From Actinostola sp. cb2023 (taxonomy: Eukaryota; Cnidaria; Anthozoa; Actiniaria; Actinostolidae): 64,000 bases of DNA. Made by a program: the position numbers and the translations under genes. Where the stretch lies: assembly GCA_033675265.1 (NCBI GenBank), contig JAUJYZ010000186.1, positions 186,001 to 250,000 of the forward strand. Direction: 5' to 3'. The notes beneath the pieces were generated by a model, which worked only from the letters and a program-made list of their open reading frames with translations, ran no database searches and was not told where the DNA came from. This document shows positions 1 through 11,613 of the stretch, one piece after another (within the stretch, counting starts at the first letter, position 1; each line of letters begins with the position of its first letter).

Positions 1-1152
1 AGTTGCGTCTATTCGTGCTGGTGTTTGTCTGTTTTTCAGTTACGCTATGAACAGGATTTCCATTAGAATGGACCTTTTCGTAGTTTCCCAGAATGCTTCA
101 TGATTCTGCGCGCGCAAGCGAGGTCAGGGGGAAAAAATATTTAGAATTGATTGTGTATTCATGAGGAAAATATGACTACTGTATCTATTCAAGAACAGGA
201 AAAAACTATTTTCTTTGCTTGAGAATTTGCATCTATCTTTATAATTCTTCTTACGCACTTTTAATTTAAAAGTCTAAGTTTTCTACTGAATTTCTTCATT
301 TTTTATTTTTTATTTTTTTTTATTAAAATACCCCGCCACTACATCAAGCTCTTGTAGCGGCACGCGATAATAGGAGAAACAATAGAGCCGAAACTGATAG
401 AAACCATAACAATAAATATATTGAGATTCAAAAAAATGTTAGTGAACTACAGCCAGAATTGTATATAGGCTGGTTTTCCAGCCCTTTTAGGGTCCGGCTA
501 CGACGGTTGGAAATCGAGCCTACCAGAGTTACATCAGTACAATAAATCAATCCAAACAGTACATTGATAAATAGAGGTTATTACATGTAAAGAGTTCGAT
601 GGATAATTTAAAAGTTCTCATATATACAAAGATCACAGTGCGGTTCACGCATTTGTTTCTGGTGTTCAATTATGTATAACTGATCATTATGACTACACTT
701 CATATATTAAAGTCCCCTTCCCTCCTATTGTCAGGGGCGTCGCCAGAACTTTTTCCATCGTTCACTACCAAATTCCCTCCTCCTCCTCAAACATATAAAT
801 TTAAAGAAGAGTAGACCCAGAGGAGGGGGGGGGGGGGGTTCACAGGCGAGCTGCATATCAGTTACTACTAAAAATAGTCGATTCGGGAATCATTATGGCA
901 CGCGGAATATTACTAGCGTCACTCTCTGTATACGTATGTTCTTTTGTTAATCCTAATGAACTAGTTATAATTGCAATAAATCAAGAACACAAGTGTTTAT
1001 TCCGTTTTGGACCAGTTCTTATGCCGGATTTGGATTCTTTCTTATGATCGTTATTTCCTGGTTCGAAATTTCACTGGCAAAAATTATTATCTTGAATTCG
1101 TTGATTTTGTTCAAATCATCAGAGGTAGAAAGCTTTAGATTTTCTGACATCC

Positions 1153-1322
1153 TGGGGCGGATCTAGGACTTTGAGGTGGGGGGTTCACTCAGAAGGAAAT
1201 GTTACGCGCACCGATTTTTTGTATTTAAAAAAATCGTATTATTGAATTGTTCCTGGGCAGCAAGGGGGTGCACGGGCACCCAATGAACCCCCCCCCCCCC
1301 CCCTCCCCCTAAATCCGCCACA
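1153..1322. mobile_element. MITE-like element with TGGGGCGGAT termini and poly-C tract
   Basis: The left end (TGGGGCGGATCTAGG at 1153) is an imperfect inverted copy of the right end (CCTAAATCCGCCACA, ending 1322). The left arm runs into GGGGGGTTCAC and the right arm into TGAACCCC followed by a long C run. The element is about 170 bp with no coding capacity. A half element of similar style, with a long G run before TTCAC, lies at about 728-845. Family assignment is not possible by eye. Confidence 0.6.
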
Positions 1323-1710
1323 GACATCGTTATTTGAAAAAAAACCCGCATGAATTGAATATTTGTGTGTGTATAGAAGCTATAGCTCGGTCTCCAAAAA
1401 TAGACGACGTTCCACGTCACATAGAAACGAAAGCAATTAATCAACCCATTGTCATTTTTGCTCTGTCACTTCAGACGTGTCGCAACAGAACAAGTCATCA
1501 TAATTCTCTCTCTGTCAAATTATGAATAGAAAAATAGCTATTCAGTTCTCTCTGAAATCTCCATATTAAGAAAACCTCTGTAAAACGGACCCTTCTATAA
1601 CACGGGCATCCTCCATATTAGGGACTGTTCTCTCTGAAATCTCCGCTATACATTTCTTATTTTAAAGATGATGATATTGATGACAACAATAACATAGTGA
1701 TTGAAGAGGA

Positions 1711-1714
1711 GTTG

Positions 1715-1803
<89 letters not shown>
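1711..1803. repeat. (AAT)n microsatellite
   Basis: Uninterrupted AAT trinucleotide repeat of about 90 bp. It gives poly-Ile or poly-Asn reading frames with no coding meaning. Confidence 0.97.
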
Positions 1804-1804
<1 letters not shown>

Positions 1805-1841
1805 TTGTATGATATAGGCAATAAGTCTTACGACAAAAGAT

Positions 1842-1937
1842 AGTTAAACGTTTTCGACCTAAAATCCTCTAACATTGTCTAAGTATCTCGTCTATATCAT
1901 CATTCTGAAGATGACCTCGGTCGAAAACGTTTAACTA
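1842..1937. repeat. Short inverted repeat (AGTTAAACGTTTTCGACC ends)
   Basis: AGTTAAACGTTTTCGACC at 1842-1859 is exactly complementary to the segment at 1920-1937. The interior carries CTGAAGATGACC next to the right arm. The layout of a paired GTTTCGACC-type arm and a GAAGATGACC core resembles the larger palindromic element at 63643-63849. It is probably a MITE remnant. Confidence 0.6.
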
Positions 1938-2417
1938 TGCTTACACATCACAAGAAGTGATAAACGATGGTCGTAGTTATGACACTACTACATGGTCTGA
2001 CAAGAAAAACGAAGCTCAATGTTTGATTTAAAATTAGACTATGCTTACAAAGAACAATATAAGTCATGATTAATAAGCGGTCGGATAGTGGTTATTGTCT
2101 TCAGGATGTCTACTGTAGTAATGCATAAACTATAGCCCCCTCTCTAGACGGAACCACGCACAGGAAGCCCGTGAAGTGAGTTTTTGTTACGGATGCTCTC
2201 ACAAACACTCAGGTTTTACGTTGTTCTGTTTAGGAACTTTCCTTGAGAAATCAAATCAAAAGTCATGCACTAGAAGTGGGGGGCATGTTGTATTGGTGTA
2301 GTTAGTAATGCCCATCATGGCATGTTTATTGAAATCACTCTAAACCCTAGATTAAAAATTAATACACATTAGTAGACCTACTATTCGATACTATAGTTCA
2401 ATTACCGGCGTAAACAC

Positions 2418-2615
<198 letters not shown>

Positions 2616-2756
2616 TTTATTCCTCAAAACAAATTACAAATAAGAGATAGAAAAATAGATAAAAAACCTTATTTACAAAATTTTAAATGATCGCTTGGAT
2701 TGTTCAATAACAATTAACTAATGATATTAAAATACAAACAATAAAAATATATAATA

Positions 2757-2915
<159 letters not shown>

Positions 2916-3639
2916 TTGGACAATATATCCACAGAGTGGCTCTTCACTTGTCCACTAACCTAACTATATACAATAACTTTATCTTCGGTTGTTGGGCTTC
3001 CTGTTTCAACCCCCATCCTCAAATCTTAAAGAAATTGATGTTTAATATTACCATTGTACAAATCTACGAGAGTTAAATATTTACCATGGAACAATATTCC
3101 AACTGATCCTAGCTCCTAGAACTACCATGTTGGGCTACCTGTGTTTCTTGGTGCATAACCGTAACACATCCTGTGACGTTAATATAGACTTGTCCGTTCA
3201 AAACCTCAAACGACCTTGGTGGCAAAGTGTTGAACCGTAAAGCACTTCAAAATGCATGAATATTGTAAGAACTGAGAGCACGTCGCGACTAGAGCGATCA
3301 CGGATGTCAGTGCGAGGCCATTTTGAGGAGAGGTGGGGTGGGTGGCATAGGGTAGTGGGAGGGAAAGAGCATAAAAGAGGGTTGCTCCGCTAAGCTTCTT
3401 GCCAAAAGCACAGGGAACCCAACAATCTTCCTGTTGTTTACACTGATAGTTACCGAGCCGCCCCTCAATTTGACAACAATTGACAGCACACTTAACTCTG
3501 TCAAGCAGAATACTTGTAAAAACATTGATATTAGACCAAAGAATGTCAGTTGGTCTGATGGAATCATTGGAGTGGAATATTCGTAAATAGACATCGGAGT
3601 CTCGTCATATAGGCAAACTTTGAGATCTCTTAGTCTCAG

Positions 3640-4404
3640 ATGAGAGTTGTTAGTAGACGGTATAAGATGTCTGCGTTTCGCACATTTCCTACTCATGAGT
3701 TCATCATCCCACCAGAGGGGTACACGAGGAATTATCCACCCCATCAATACGGGTTAGTCCCCGTCAATCCTTATTACTATCATGAATGTTACATCGAGAG
3801 ATCCCAAGAATCAAGATGGCCAGTGCGACGGTCGCCATTTCACCCATTCTCTCCTACCAACAAGCAAAAAGTTTGTAAAGAATTCGATAGAGAGTACGAG
3901 AAGCCAAGTCGTTCATACGTGGAGCTGATAGCAAGCGCTATACTGGAATCACCAGAGAACAAGCTTGTGCTTGGAGATATATATGAAGCCATCTCAAAAA
4001 AGTATCCGTATTTCTCGACTAAAGGAAATGGGTGGCGAAATAGCATACGGCACAACCTCTCCCTCAGTGACTGCTTCACCAAAGGGCTGAGAAGCGCAAA
4101 TGGAAAGGGGCATCTCTGGGAAGTAAACTTGGACTGTTATTCAGACACAGTTCACGGCAAGCCAAGCCGTTACAGGAAAAGGTCCGTGAAGGCAAAAGCC
4201 GAGAATTCTTACAATTACGAGACTCCATGCGAGGACACTAAGAACATAACATTTCCAACGAGTCCCAGAGAGCAGAAACTAAGCCTAGAGACGCTGCTAA
4301 CGTTTGATGATGAGATTCGAGAGTTTGAAATCGCAAGGAAAAAACTAAACGGAACCACAGAACTTGATTCACAGAACACACTAAGAAATGAATTGTTAAA
4401 TTAA
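3640..4404 (+). CDS. FoxQ2-like: Forkhead transcription factor, FoxQ2-like
   Basis: Single-exon frame of 254 codons. The forkhead (winged-helix) DNA-binding domain spans about residues 87-182: a KPSRSYVELIASAIL start, the recognition-helix core GWRNSIRHNLSLSDCF (130-146), and wing 1 with RSANGKGHLW (151-160). The GWRNSIRHNLSL core followed by RSANGKGH.W is the pattern I associate with FoxQ2 rather than FoxA-type factors, so a nuclear sequence-specific regulator is expected. Downstream, LSLETLL (214-220) resembles the EH1-like Groucho-binding motif found in FoxQ2 proteins (inference). The N-terminal 85 residues are Pro/Tyr rich. Start choice is uncertain: Met10 (3667) has A at -3 and is a better context than Met1. 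An AATAAA at 4648-4653 could serve as the polyadenylation signal. There is no intron; the overlapping minus frame 3307-3747 is a shadow. Confidence 0.9.
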   Translation: MRVVSRRYKMSAFRTFPTHEFIIPPEGYTRNYPPHQYGLVPVNPYYYHECYIERSQESRWPVRRSPFHPFSPTNKQKVCKEFDREYEKPSRSYVELIASAILESPENKLVLGDIYEAISKKYPYFSTKGNGWRNSIRHNLSLSDCFTKGLRSANGKGHLWEVNLDCYSDTVHGKPSRYRKRSVKAKAENSYNYETPCEDTKNITFPTSPREQKLSLETLLTFDDEIREFEIARKKLNGTTELDSQNTLRNELLN

Positions 4405-5828
4405 GGAATAGTAAGTTACAAACGACAAACCAATATGGTATGTAATTGGTCAAAAAGACAGAACATTTGAGGAGTAATCGGGGTTGGATTTTTCTTCATC
4501 TTATTTTATGGGTTGGGTTTAGAACTATTTTCTTTGTTAGTACTAACTTTAGCTCATTGTTTGCTAAATGAATGAATGAATCAATCAATTGAAATGTAAC
4601 TTGAAACTGGGAATAAGAATGTAAAAATTTAACTTTAAAACTCAGGAAATAAAAATACATATTTTCATAGATTTAAAAGTACATGCAGTGTTGTAATGCG
4701 GAAAAAAAACAGTCTAGTTTACAAACATACTTGCATTCTGCTATTTTTGTTTCCCAGCACCCGCTGTATGATACCGAGACATATACAATCATGTCTACAA
4801 TCCCACGTCCCAATGAAATACCTAAAAATAACACGATAGTTTATAGAAGTGTGGGGGGAGATGCACGCTAACTGTACACTACACAAATATCATATTCACC
4901 ACCAACACCAACACCAAATATTTTTAACACAGTTCTTGTTCGATTCGCGAAAAAAAGCTTCAGTTCAAACAAGCGTTTCTGTTATTTAGCCAGACTATCA
5001 GGAATATAGCAACGTTGTCCAGTACGGACAGATCTGACAATTAGTTTATCGAGCCTGAATGTCGAAGTGCAGATGGCTGGAGTTATGACGGTTATTAAGC
5101 GTTACGCTTACTTTACTTCCCATTAGTAATAACAACAATAAAGCCTTAGTTTAACGAGGGTTACACATAATAGTCCTTCTGACATTAAAAACTATATTCC
5201 TTTATAAATAAATGTTCTTAGATGATTACTCTTTGCTATTTATGGCGCCGATATATTGGGTTGTGTTTTGGAGCCTGATTTGCACACGTAATCTGTATTA
5301 TTCAATACACAATGATAACACTGCAAGAGCCCTTTAGAGTAGCGCATTCCAGTGGATTTACGAGTGTTATTGTGTCGATTGAGTGCACCGATTACACAAT
5401 CTGGCCCCACAGATTTCGATAGGTGCGGATAGTACTATCCATCGCCGTGATCTCTAGTCTAGTGCACTGATATATTTATAAGTCAGTAGCTCTTTGGATA
5501 GTGCTTTCAACAGCCATTACTCGCCCACAAAAGAAACAAGCAATTTTTAATAGCTAGGGCCCAAATAGAAAACCCATCCCTCTAGCCGATTCCGACGAAG
5601 GGCTAAGGCAAAATCAAGCATTGTATTGTGTTGAGCAACAGAGATTTAGGGGTAAGAAATTAATGAAAATAAATTAATGAAATAAAATAACATTTCTCTC
5701 TGAAAAGTGAATGTTTTTCTCATCCAACTGATTCACTTTTATATGGAAATAAATGAACCATTTTAAAAACCTTTTATGTCCTTCATTATTGACAAATCAG
5801 TGACTTTATAGCCTCAGACTCACTAGAG
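4405..5828. other. Intergenic region downstream of the forkhead gene
   Basis: Contains the presumed 3' UTR with AATAAA at 4648-4653, then unique A+T-rich sequence. I see no splice-compatible exon with a recognisable protein. The short plus frame at 4683-4871 has no family resemblance. Confidence 0.5.
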
Positions 5829-5930
5829 ATGCAAGCAGAACCACAAGCGCAAGGACAAGAGGCCGAAGAGGCCTTATTTCACTGTGAAAACAGCGCTAGC
5901 TACCCGCAAGCACAAGCGCAAGGCATAAGT
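5829..5930. repeat. Inverted, diverged copy of the 52-bp satellite motif
   Basis: Motifs GTGAAAACAGCGCTAGCT and CGCAAGCACAAGCGCAAG (about 5883-5925) are the reverse-complement counterpart of the satellite unit that begins about 30 bp further on. This suggests a palindromic parent element from which the array grew. Confidence 0.55.
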
Positions 5931-5944
5931 TATAGGATCAAAAT

Positions 5945-8722
5945 TGTTCACTTTCTTATACTTGTACTTATGCTTGCGTCGGGCCGTTTTCACACAACAC
6001 TAGCTTCTCATACTTGTGCTTATGCACTTGCGTCGGGCCGTTTTCACACAACACTAGCTTCTTATACTTGCGCTTATGCTTGCGTCGGGCCGTTTTCACA
6101 CAACACTAGCTTCTTATACTTGTACTTACGCTTGCGTCGGGCCGTTTTCACACAACACTAGCTTCTTATACTTGCGCTTATGCTTGCGTCGGGCCGTTTT
6201 CACACAACACTAGCTTCTCATACTTGCGCTTATGCTTGCGTCGCTCTGTTTTCACACAACACTAGCTTCTTATACTTGTACTTATGCTTGCGTCGGGCCG
6301 TTTTCACACAACACTAGCTTCTTATACTTGCGCTTATGCTTGCGTCGGGCCGTTTTCACACAACACTAGCTTCTTAAACTTGCGCTTATGCTTGCGTCGG
6401 GCCGTTTTCACACAACACCAGCTTCTTATACTTGCGCTTATGCTTGCGTCGGGCCGTTTTCACACAACACTAGCTTCTTATACTTGTACTTACGCTTGCG
6501 TCGGGCCGTTTTCACACAACACTAGCTTCTTACACCAGCTTCTTATACTTGTACTTACGCTTGCGTCGGGCCGTTTTCACACAACACTAGCTTCTTATAC
6601 TTGCGCTTATGCTTGCGTCGGGCCGTTTTTTCACACAACACTAGCTTCTTTATACTTGCGCTTATGCTTATGCTTGCGTCGGGCCGTTTTCACACAACAC
6701 TAGCTTCTTAAACTTGCGCTTATGCTTGCGTCGGGCCGTTTTCACACAACGCCAGCTTCTTATACTTGCGCTTATGCTTGCGTCGCTCTGTTTTCACACA
6801 ACACTAGCTTCTTCATACTTGCGCTTATGCTTGCGTCGCTCTGTTTTCACACAACACTAGCTTCTCATACTTGCGCTTATGCTTGCGTTTTATGCTTGCG
6901 TGCTTGCGGCCGTTTTCACACACAACACTAGCTTCTCATACTTGCGCTTATGCTTGCGTCGCTCTGTTTTCACACAAACACTAGCTTCTTACACAACACT
7001 AGCTTCTTATACTTGCGCTTATGCTTGCGTCGGGCCGCGCTTTTTCACACAACACTAGCTTCTTATACTTGCGCGCTTATGCTTGCGTCGCTGCTGTTTT
7101 CACACACAACACTAGCTTCTTATACTTGTACTTATGCTTGCGTCGGGCCGTTTTCACACACACACTAGCTTCTTATACTTGCGCTTATGCTTGCGTCGGG
7201 CCGTTTTCACACACACAACACTAGCTTCTTAAACTTGCGCTTATGCTTGCGTCGGGCCGTTTTCACACAACACCAGCTTCTTATACTTGCGCTTATGCTT
7301 GCGTCGCTCTGTTTTCACACAACACTAGCTTCTCATACTTGCGCTTATGCTTGCGTTGGGCCGTTTTCACACAACACTAGCTTCTCATACTTGCGCTTAT
7401 GCTTGCGTCGCTCTGTTTTCACACAACACTAGCTTCTTATACTTGTACTTATGCTTGCGTCGGGCCGTTTTTTCACACAACACTAGCTTCTTATACTTGC
7501 GCTTATGCTTGCGTCGCTCTGTTTTCACACAACACTAGCTTCTTATACTTGTACTTATGCTTGCGTCGGGCCGTTTTCACACAACACTAGCTTCTTATAC
7601 TTGCGCTTATGCTTGCGTCGGGCCGTTTTCACACAACACTAGCTTCTCATACTTGCGCTTATGCTTGCGTCGCTTCTCTTGTGCTTTCGGCTGTTTTCAC
7701 ACAACACTAGCTTCTTATACTTGTACTTATGCTTGCGTCGGGCCGTTTTCACACAACACTAGCTTCTTATACTTGCGCTTATGCTTGCGTCGCTCTGTTT
7801 TCACACACACTAGCAATACGCTTATGCTTGCGTCTTACTAGCTTCTTATACTTGCGCTTATGCTTGCGTCGGGCCGTTTTCACACAACACTAGCTTCTTA
7901 TACTTGCGCTTATGCTTGCGTCGGGCCGTTTTCACACAACACCAGCTTCTTATACTTGCGCTTATACTTGCGCGCTGTTTTATAGCTTCTCATACTTGCG
8001 CTTATGCTTGCGTCGCTCTGTTTTCACACAACACTAGCTTCTCATACTTGCGCTTATGCTTGCGTCGGGCCGTTTTCACACAACACTAGCTTCTCATACT
8101 TGCGCTTATGCTTGCGTCGGGCCGTTTTCACACAACACTTCACACAACTACTAGCTTCTCATACTTGCGCTTATGCTTGCGTCGCTCTGTTTTCACACAA
8201 CACTAGCTTCTTATACTTGTACTTAGCTTTCGTTTTCACACAACACTAGCTTCTTATACTTGCGCTTATGCTTGCGTCGGGCCGTTTTCACACACACACT
8301 AGCTTCTTATACTTGCGCTTATGCTTGCGTCGCTCTGTTTTCACACAACACTACTATACTTGCGCTTATGCTTGCTTGGGCCGCTAGCTTATACTTGCGC
8401 TTATGCTTGCGTCGCTCTGTTTTCACACAACACTAGCTTCTTATACTTGTACTTATGCTTGCGTCGGGCCGTTTTCACACAACACTAGCTTCTTATACTT
8501 GCGCTTATGCTTGCGTCGCTCTGTTTTCACACAACACACAACACTATGCTTGCGTCGGGCCGTTTTCACACAACACTAGCTTCTTATACTTGCGCTTATG
8601 CTTGCGTCGCTCTGTTTTTTCACAACACACTAGCTTTCTGTTTTTACTACTATGTACTTATGCTTGCGTCGGGCCGTTTTCACACAACACTAGCTTCTTA
8701 TACTTGCGCTTATGCTTGCGGC
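5945..8722. repeat. 52-bp satellite array, about 53 copies
   Basis: Tandem array of a 52-bp unit, with landmarks TATGCTTGCGTCGGGCCG, TTTTCACACAACACTAGC and TTCTTATACTTGCGC. Variant sites recur across units: GGGCCG versus GCTCTG, TTGCGC versus TTGTAC, and TTCTTA versus TTCTCA. Because 52 is not a multiple of 3, the open frames cycle through all three translations, so they are not genes. Order is degraded toward the right end (about 7650-8740), with partial units and short insertions. The motif GTGAAAACGGCCCGACGCAAG on the minus strand resembles the end of a palindromic MITE, related to the element at 21845-22034. Confidence 0.95.
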
Positions 8723-8731
8723 GCTTGTAAT

Positions 8732-9720
8732 AGAGTACCGAAGTGATGACGTCATAAAAATAAAATTTTCGCTTTATCAACTTTCGAAAGAACATCCATA
8801 AAGAAGCTTACATGCCAAATTTGAGAGCAATCGGTTAAATAGCGGCTGAGATATGGCCAGTTGAATCTATAATAATTACAGTGATTTGTGTGGGGAAATT
8901 ATATATTCAACTGGCCATATCTCAGCCGCTATTTAAGGTGACTCCAACATAATTGCGAGTGCATTCTGTGATTTTTTAAACTCGCTCGTATCGCGTCAAA
9001 AACACTCGGATATTTCTGCATTTAACACATGTAATAACTCAAACATGTAGGCTTTTAAGGGTGTATTCAAAATTTTATTTTTCAGTCACGTTTGCCATTA
9101 CGGGCCGATTTTCTAACAGTGGTTTTTCATAATATTGTCCTCCTGTTCGCTCAAAAATCGTACGATTTCTACGAAACTTCAGATTCTTGTTAAATAGATT
9201 GTCATAATTTTGTCTGCCGGGTTTTAAAAAAATCTCTCGACTGCAAGTTGCGCGGCCTAAAAACTGACCATCAAAAGTATGCCGCGCAACTTGCAGTCGA
9301 GAGATTTTTTTAAAACCCGGCAGACAAAATTATGACAATCTATTTAACAAGAATCTGAAGTTTCGTAGAAATCGTGCGATTTTTGAGCGAACAGGAGGAC
9401 AATATTATGAAAAACCACTGTTAGAAAATCGGCCCGTAACGGCAAACGCGACTGAAAAATAAAATGTTGAATACACCCTTAAAAGCCTACATGTTTGAGT
9501 TATTACATGTGTTAAATGCAGAAATATCCGAGTGTTTTTGACGGGATACGAGCGAGTTTAAAAAATCACAGAATGCACTCGCAATTATGTTGGAGTCACC
9601 TTAACCGATTGCTCTCAAATTTGGCATGTAAGCTTCTTTATGGATGTTCTTTCGAAATCGGGGATCGAAAGTTGATAAAGCGAAAATTATTGTTTTCGTG
9701 ACGTCACACTTCGGTATTCT
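8732..9720. mobile_element. Long foldback element, about 990 bp
   Basis: Near-perfect long inverted repeat. The left end (AGAGTACCGAAGTGATGACG) pairs with the right end (CGTGACGTCACACTTCGGTATTCT), and the arms meet at a short centre around 9257-9278 between GCGCGGC and GCCGCGC. Each arm is about 440 bp of shared sequence, apart from a 94-bp insert only in the left arm (listed separately). There is no coding capacity; the 61-codon plus frame at 9516-9701 lies wholly inside the right arm. It could extrude as a cruciform or be a full palindromic non-autonomous transposon. Confidence 0.93.
8839..8932. mobile_element. 94-bp palindromic MITE nested in left arm, TTAA duplication
   Basis: The insert has perfect 28-bp inverted ends (starting ATAGCGGCTGAGATATGGCC) and is bracketed by TTAA at 8835-8838 and 8933-8936. 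The matching position of the right arm has one TTAA (9601-9604) and no insert, so the element itself provides an empty-site comparison. TTAA duplication and precise excision are hallmarks of piggyBac-type transposition. The termini do not look like canonical CCC-type piggyBac ends, so the family is uncertain. Confidence 0.85.
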
Positions 9721-9762
9721 ATAGTGACAACCAGGCTGTGCTGATTACTGGAAAATTAAAAT

Positions 9763-9895
9763 AAAAACGCTCGCTCTTCAAACCTCGGAAATTCAGTGGA
9801 AATTAGTTGGAAATATACAAGACTTGAAGAGCGCGCGCTTGTTGAATATCCAACGGATTTCCAAGGTTTGAAGAGCATGCGTTTTGGGGTCATTT
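9763..9895. repeat. Short inverted repeat / MITE
   Basis: AAAAACGCTCGCTCTTCAAACC near the left end pairs with GGTTTGAAGAGCATGCGTTTT at the right end, with looser pairing of GGAAATTC and GGATTTCC inside. Confidence 0.6.
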
Positions 9896-10059
9896 TATCA
9901 TCATCACCATTGTCATCACCATAATCATCGTTGTTTTGATTGTTAAATCAGTAATAACACATCGCTGTGCAAAGTTGTAGTAGATATATTGGATATACAA
10001 AACGTTGTTCAAAGACTTATAGAGTGATCACTATGCACTATAAACGGTTGGTAAACACT

Positions 10060-10520
10060 TACGTGATCAACAGCCTATATTATCACGTCCTTCAATACCT
10101 ACACAATACTTCAGTACGTGTATTAACCCTGAATTAAAAACCAAACGACGCCGGTAGCTCAGTTATAACAGTTGACTAATTATAAGGGGTACTAAAACAA
10201 GGGATTTTGCCTCAAAGTACAAATAATTTAACTTAGTGTGATCATTAGCCTTTAAGCAAGCACTTCTCAAATACCACAAATACATACTTCAGAGGCAATA
10301 CACTGGAAAATAAGTGCCGTAGCTTAATATAGACAGTAATTAGAGATAAGAGTAGGGATTTTGAATCATAGTATAAAGAATTTACTCACTAACAATGTGA
10401 TCAATAGCTTGGTAGCAGGATCTCAAATAAGCTGTATATGCCGTACTTCAGAGTATTAACTATAGCAACGTACACTAGAAAACAAGTGACCAAATCAGTA
10501 AGAGCAATTCGTCATAATTA
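10060..10520. repeat. Three diverged tandem copies, about 160-180 bp each
   Basis: Three successive segments share the same order of phrases. GTGATCAACAGCCT / GTGATCATTAGCCT / GTGATCAATAGCTT fall at about 10062, 10239 and 10399, each followed by an ACTTCAG motif. The first two also share a GTAGCT(C/T)A..TATA..AG phrase and an AGGGATTTTG..TCA phrase. Divergence is high, so this is an old local duplication. Confidence 0.55.
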
Positions 10521-10610
10521 GTTGTTATCACAAGCCTGCTTAAAATAACCTGACATTTATAGGCTAAATATTTCTTCTTTCATTTGAGCAAACAAATATT
10601 TAGGATAATA

Positions 10611-10641
<31 letters not shown>

Positions 10642-11613
10642 TTAATAATAATAATAAAAATAAAATTAATAATAATAATAATAATTATTATTATAGCTTT
10701 AATCATCCATCTTAGGTTAACAAATACAATGGATTTACATGTGAAAAATATTAAAATATTGGATTAAAAAAAATTAAGGATAAGAGTTAACGGGAGAACG
10801 TCGTACCCAAGGTGAAAGTAGGCAAGACATGCGGTCTCAGTCTACGATTATCTACTAATATTGTTGCAATAATATTGTGGCTTAAATTAAAAAGTGTTGA
10901 TTGCGGTTCATAGTGGTTGTGATATTTTAGGTCTTAGGTTTCATGACGTAAATAAATCTGCGTAAATTGCCACACAGAGATTGTTTAGCTGTTCGAGCGT
11001 GAGCTGCGGTTTATTTACAAGTATATCCGCCCAGCGAATTCGAAAGTCGTAGAAAGCCGCTAAAACATCAAATATAACGACAACATTCAAAGTTGTATTA
11101 ATAAATAATTTGATCATTCACTTCAAAGATCCTTTTCTATAATAAAAGTATATTTTGGTGAGAATTTCGTCAGGATACGACCGACTTTGGGAAAACGTGA
11201 GTCTATTTCAAATATTAGGCTGCTATTTATAATCACATAATTACAAAAATAGCTCAATAATTATAGACTTGTTTATATATATATAATAGTTCTAAAATAT
11301 CTCGAAACGTTAATCAAGACCATATACGAACAAATTGCACCGTATAAGAACATTTTTACGAATTTGTGTATATTTACGGGCTGCCTGTATTATGTTGTTT
11401 GTATTACCCTCCCCTCCCTTATGTTATATTTTGTTATCATGGAATCGAGGATGTGATATCAGAAGAATAAATATGGCGATGATCTGATATCGTCTTCTTC
11501 TCAAAACAAAATTCTAATCTGAAACCAAAACAATGCAAGACATCACTTAAATATGTATTCTACTGTGGAATATAATTACGACAGTTTAAAACTCTAAATC
11601 CCAAGACCTAATC

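Larger units (their letters stand above)
9721..11613. other. Intergenic region upstream of the MFS transporter
   Basis: Holds an inverted repeat at 9763-9895, a diverged tandem repeat at about 10060-10520, and an AAT/ATT microsatellite at 10606-10695. The rest (10700-11613) is A+T rich and without recognisable exons; the proximal part presumably carries the MFS promoter and 5' UTR. Confidence 0.5.

Noticed and set aside
3307..3747. 146-codon minus frame overlapping the forkhead gene start
   Set aside because: No family resemblance; antisense shadow of the FoxQ2-like 5' region.
5829..8746. A dozen overlapping plus frames with MLASGRFHTTLASYTCAYAC-like repeats
   Set aside because: The 52-bp unit is not a multiple of three, so the same DNA is read in all frames in turn. 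There is no start context, composition bias or splice structure; it is a satellite.
10145..10215. tRNA-like GGTAGCTCAGTTA (A-box-like) sequence
   Set aside because: No B box at the right distance and no cloverleaf; the phrase recurs in degraded form at about 10318 as part of a diverged tandem repeat.
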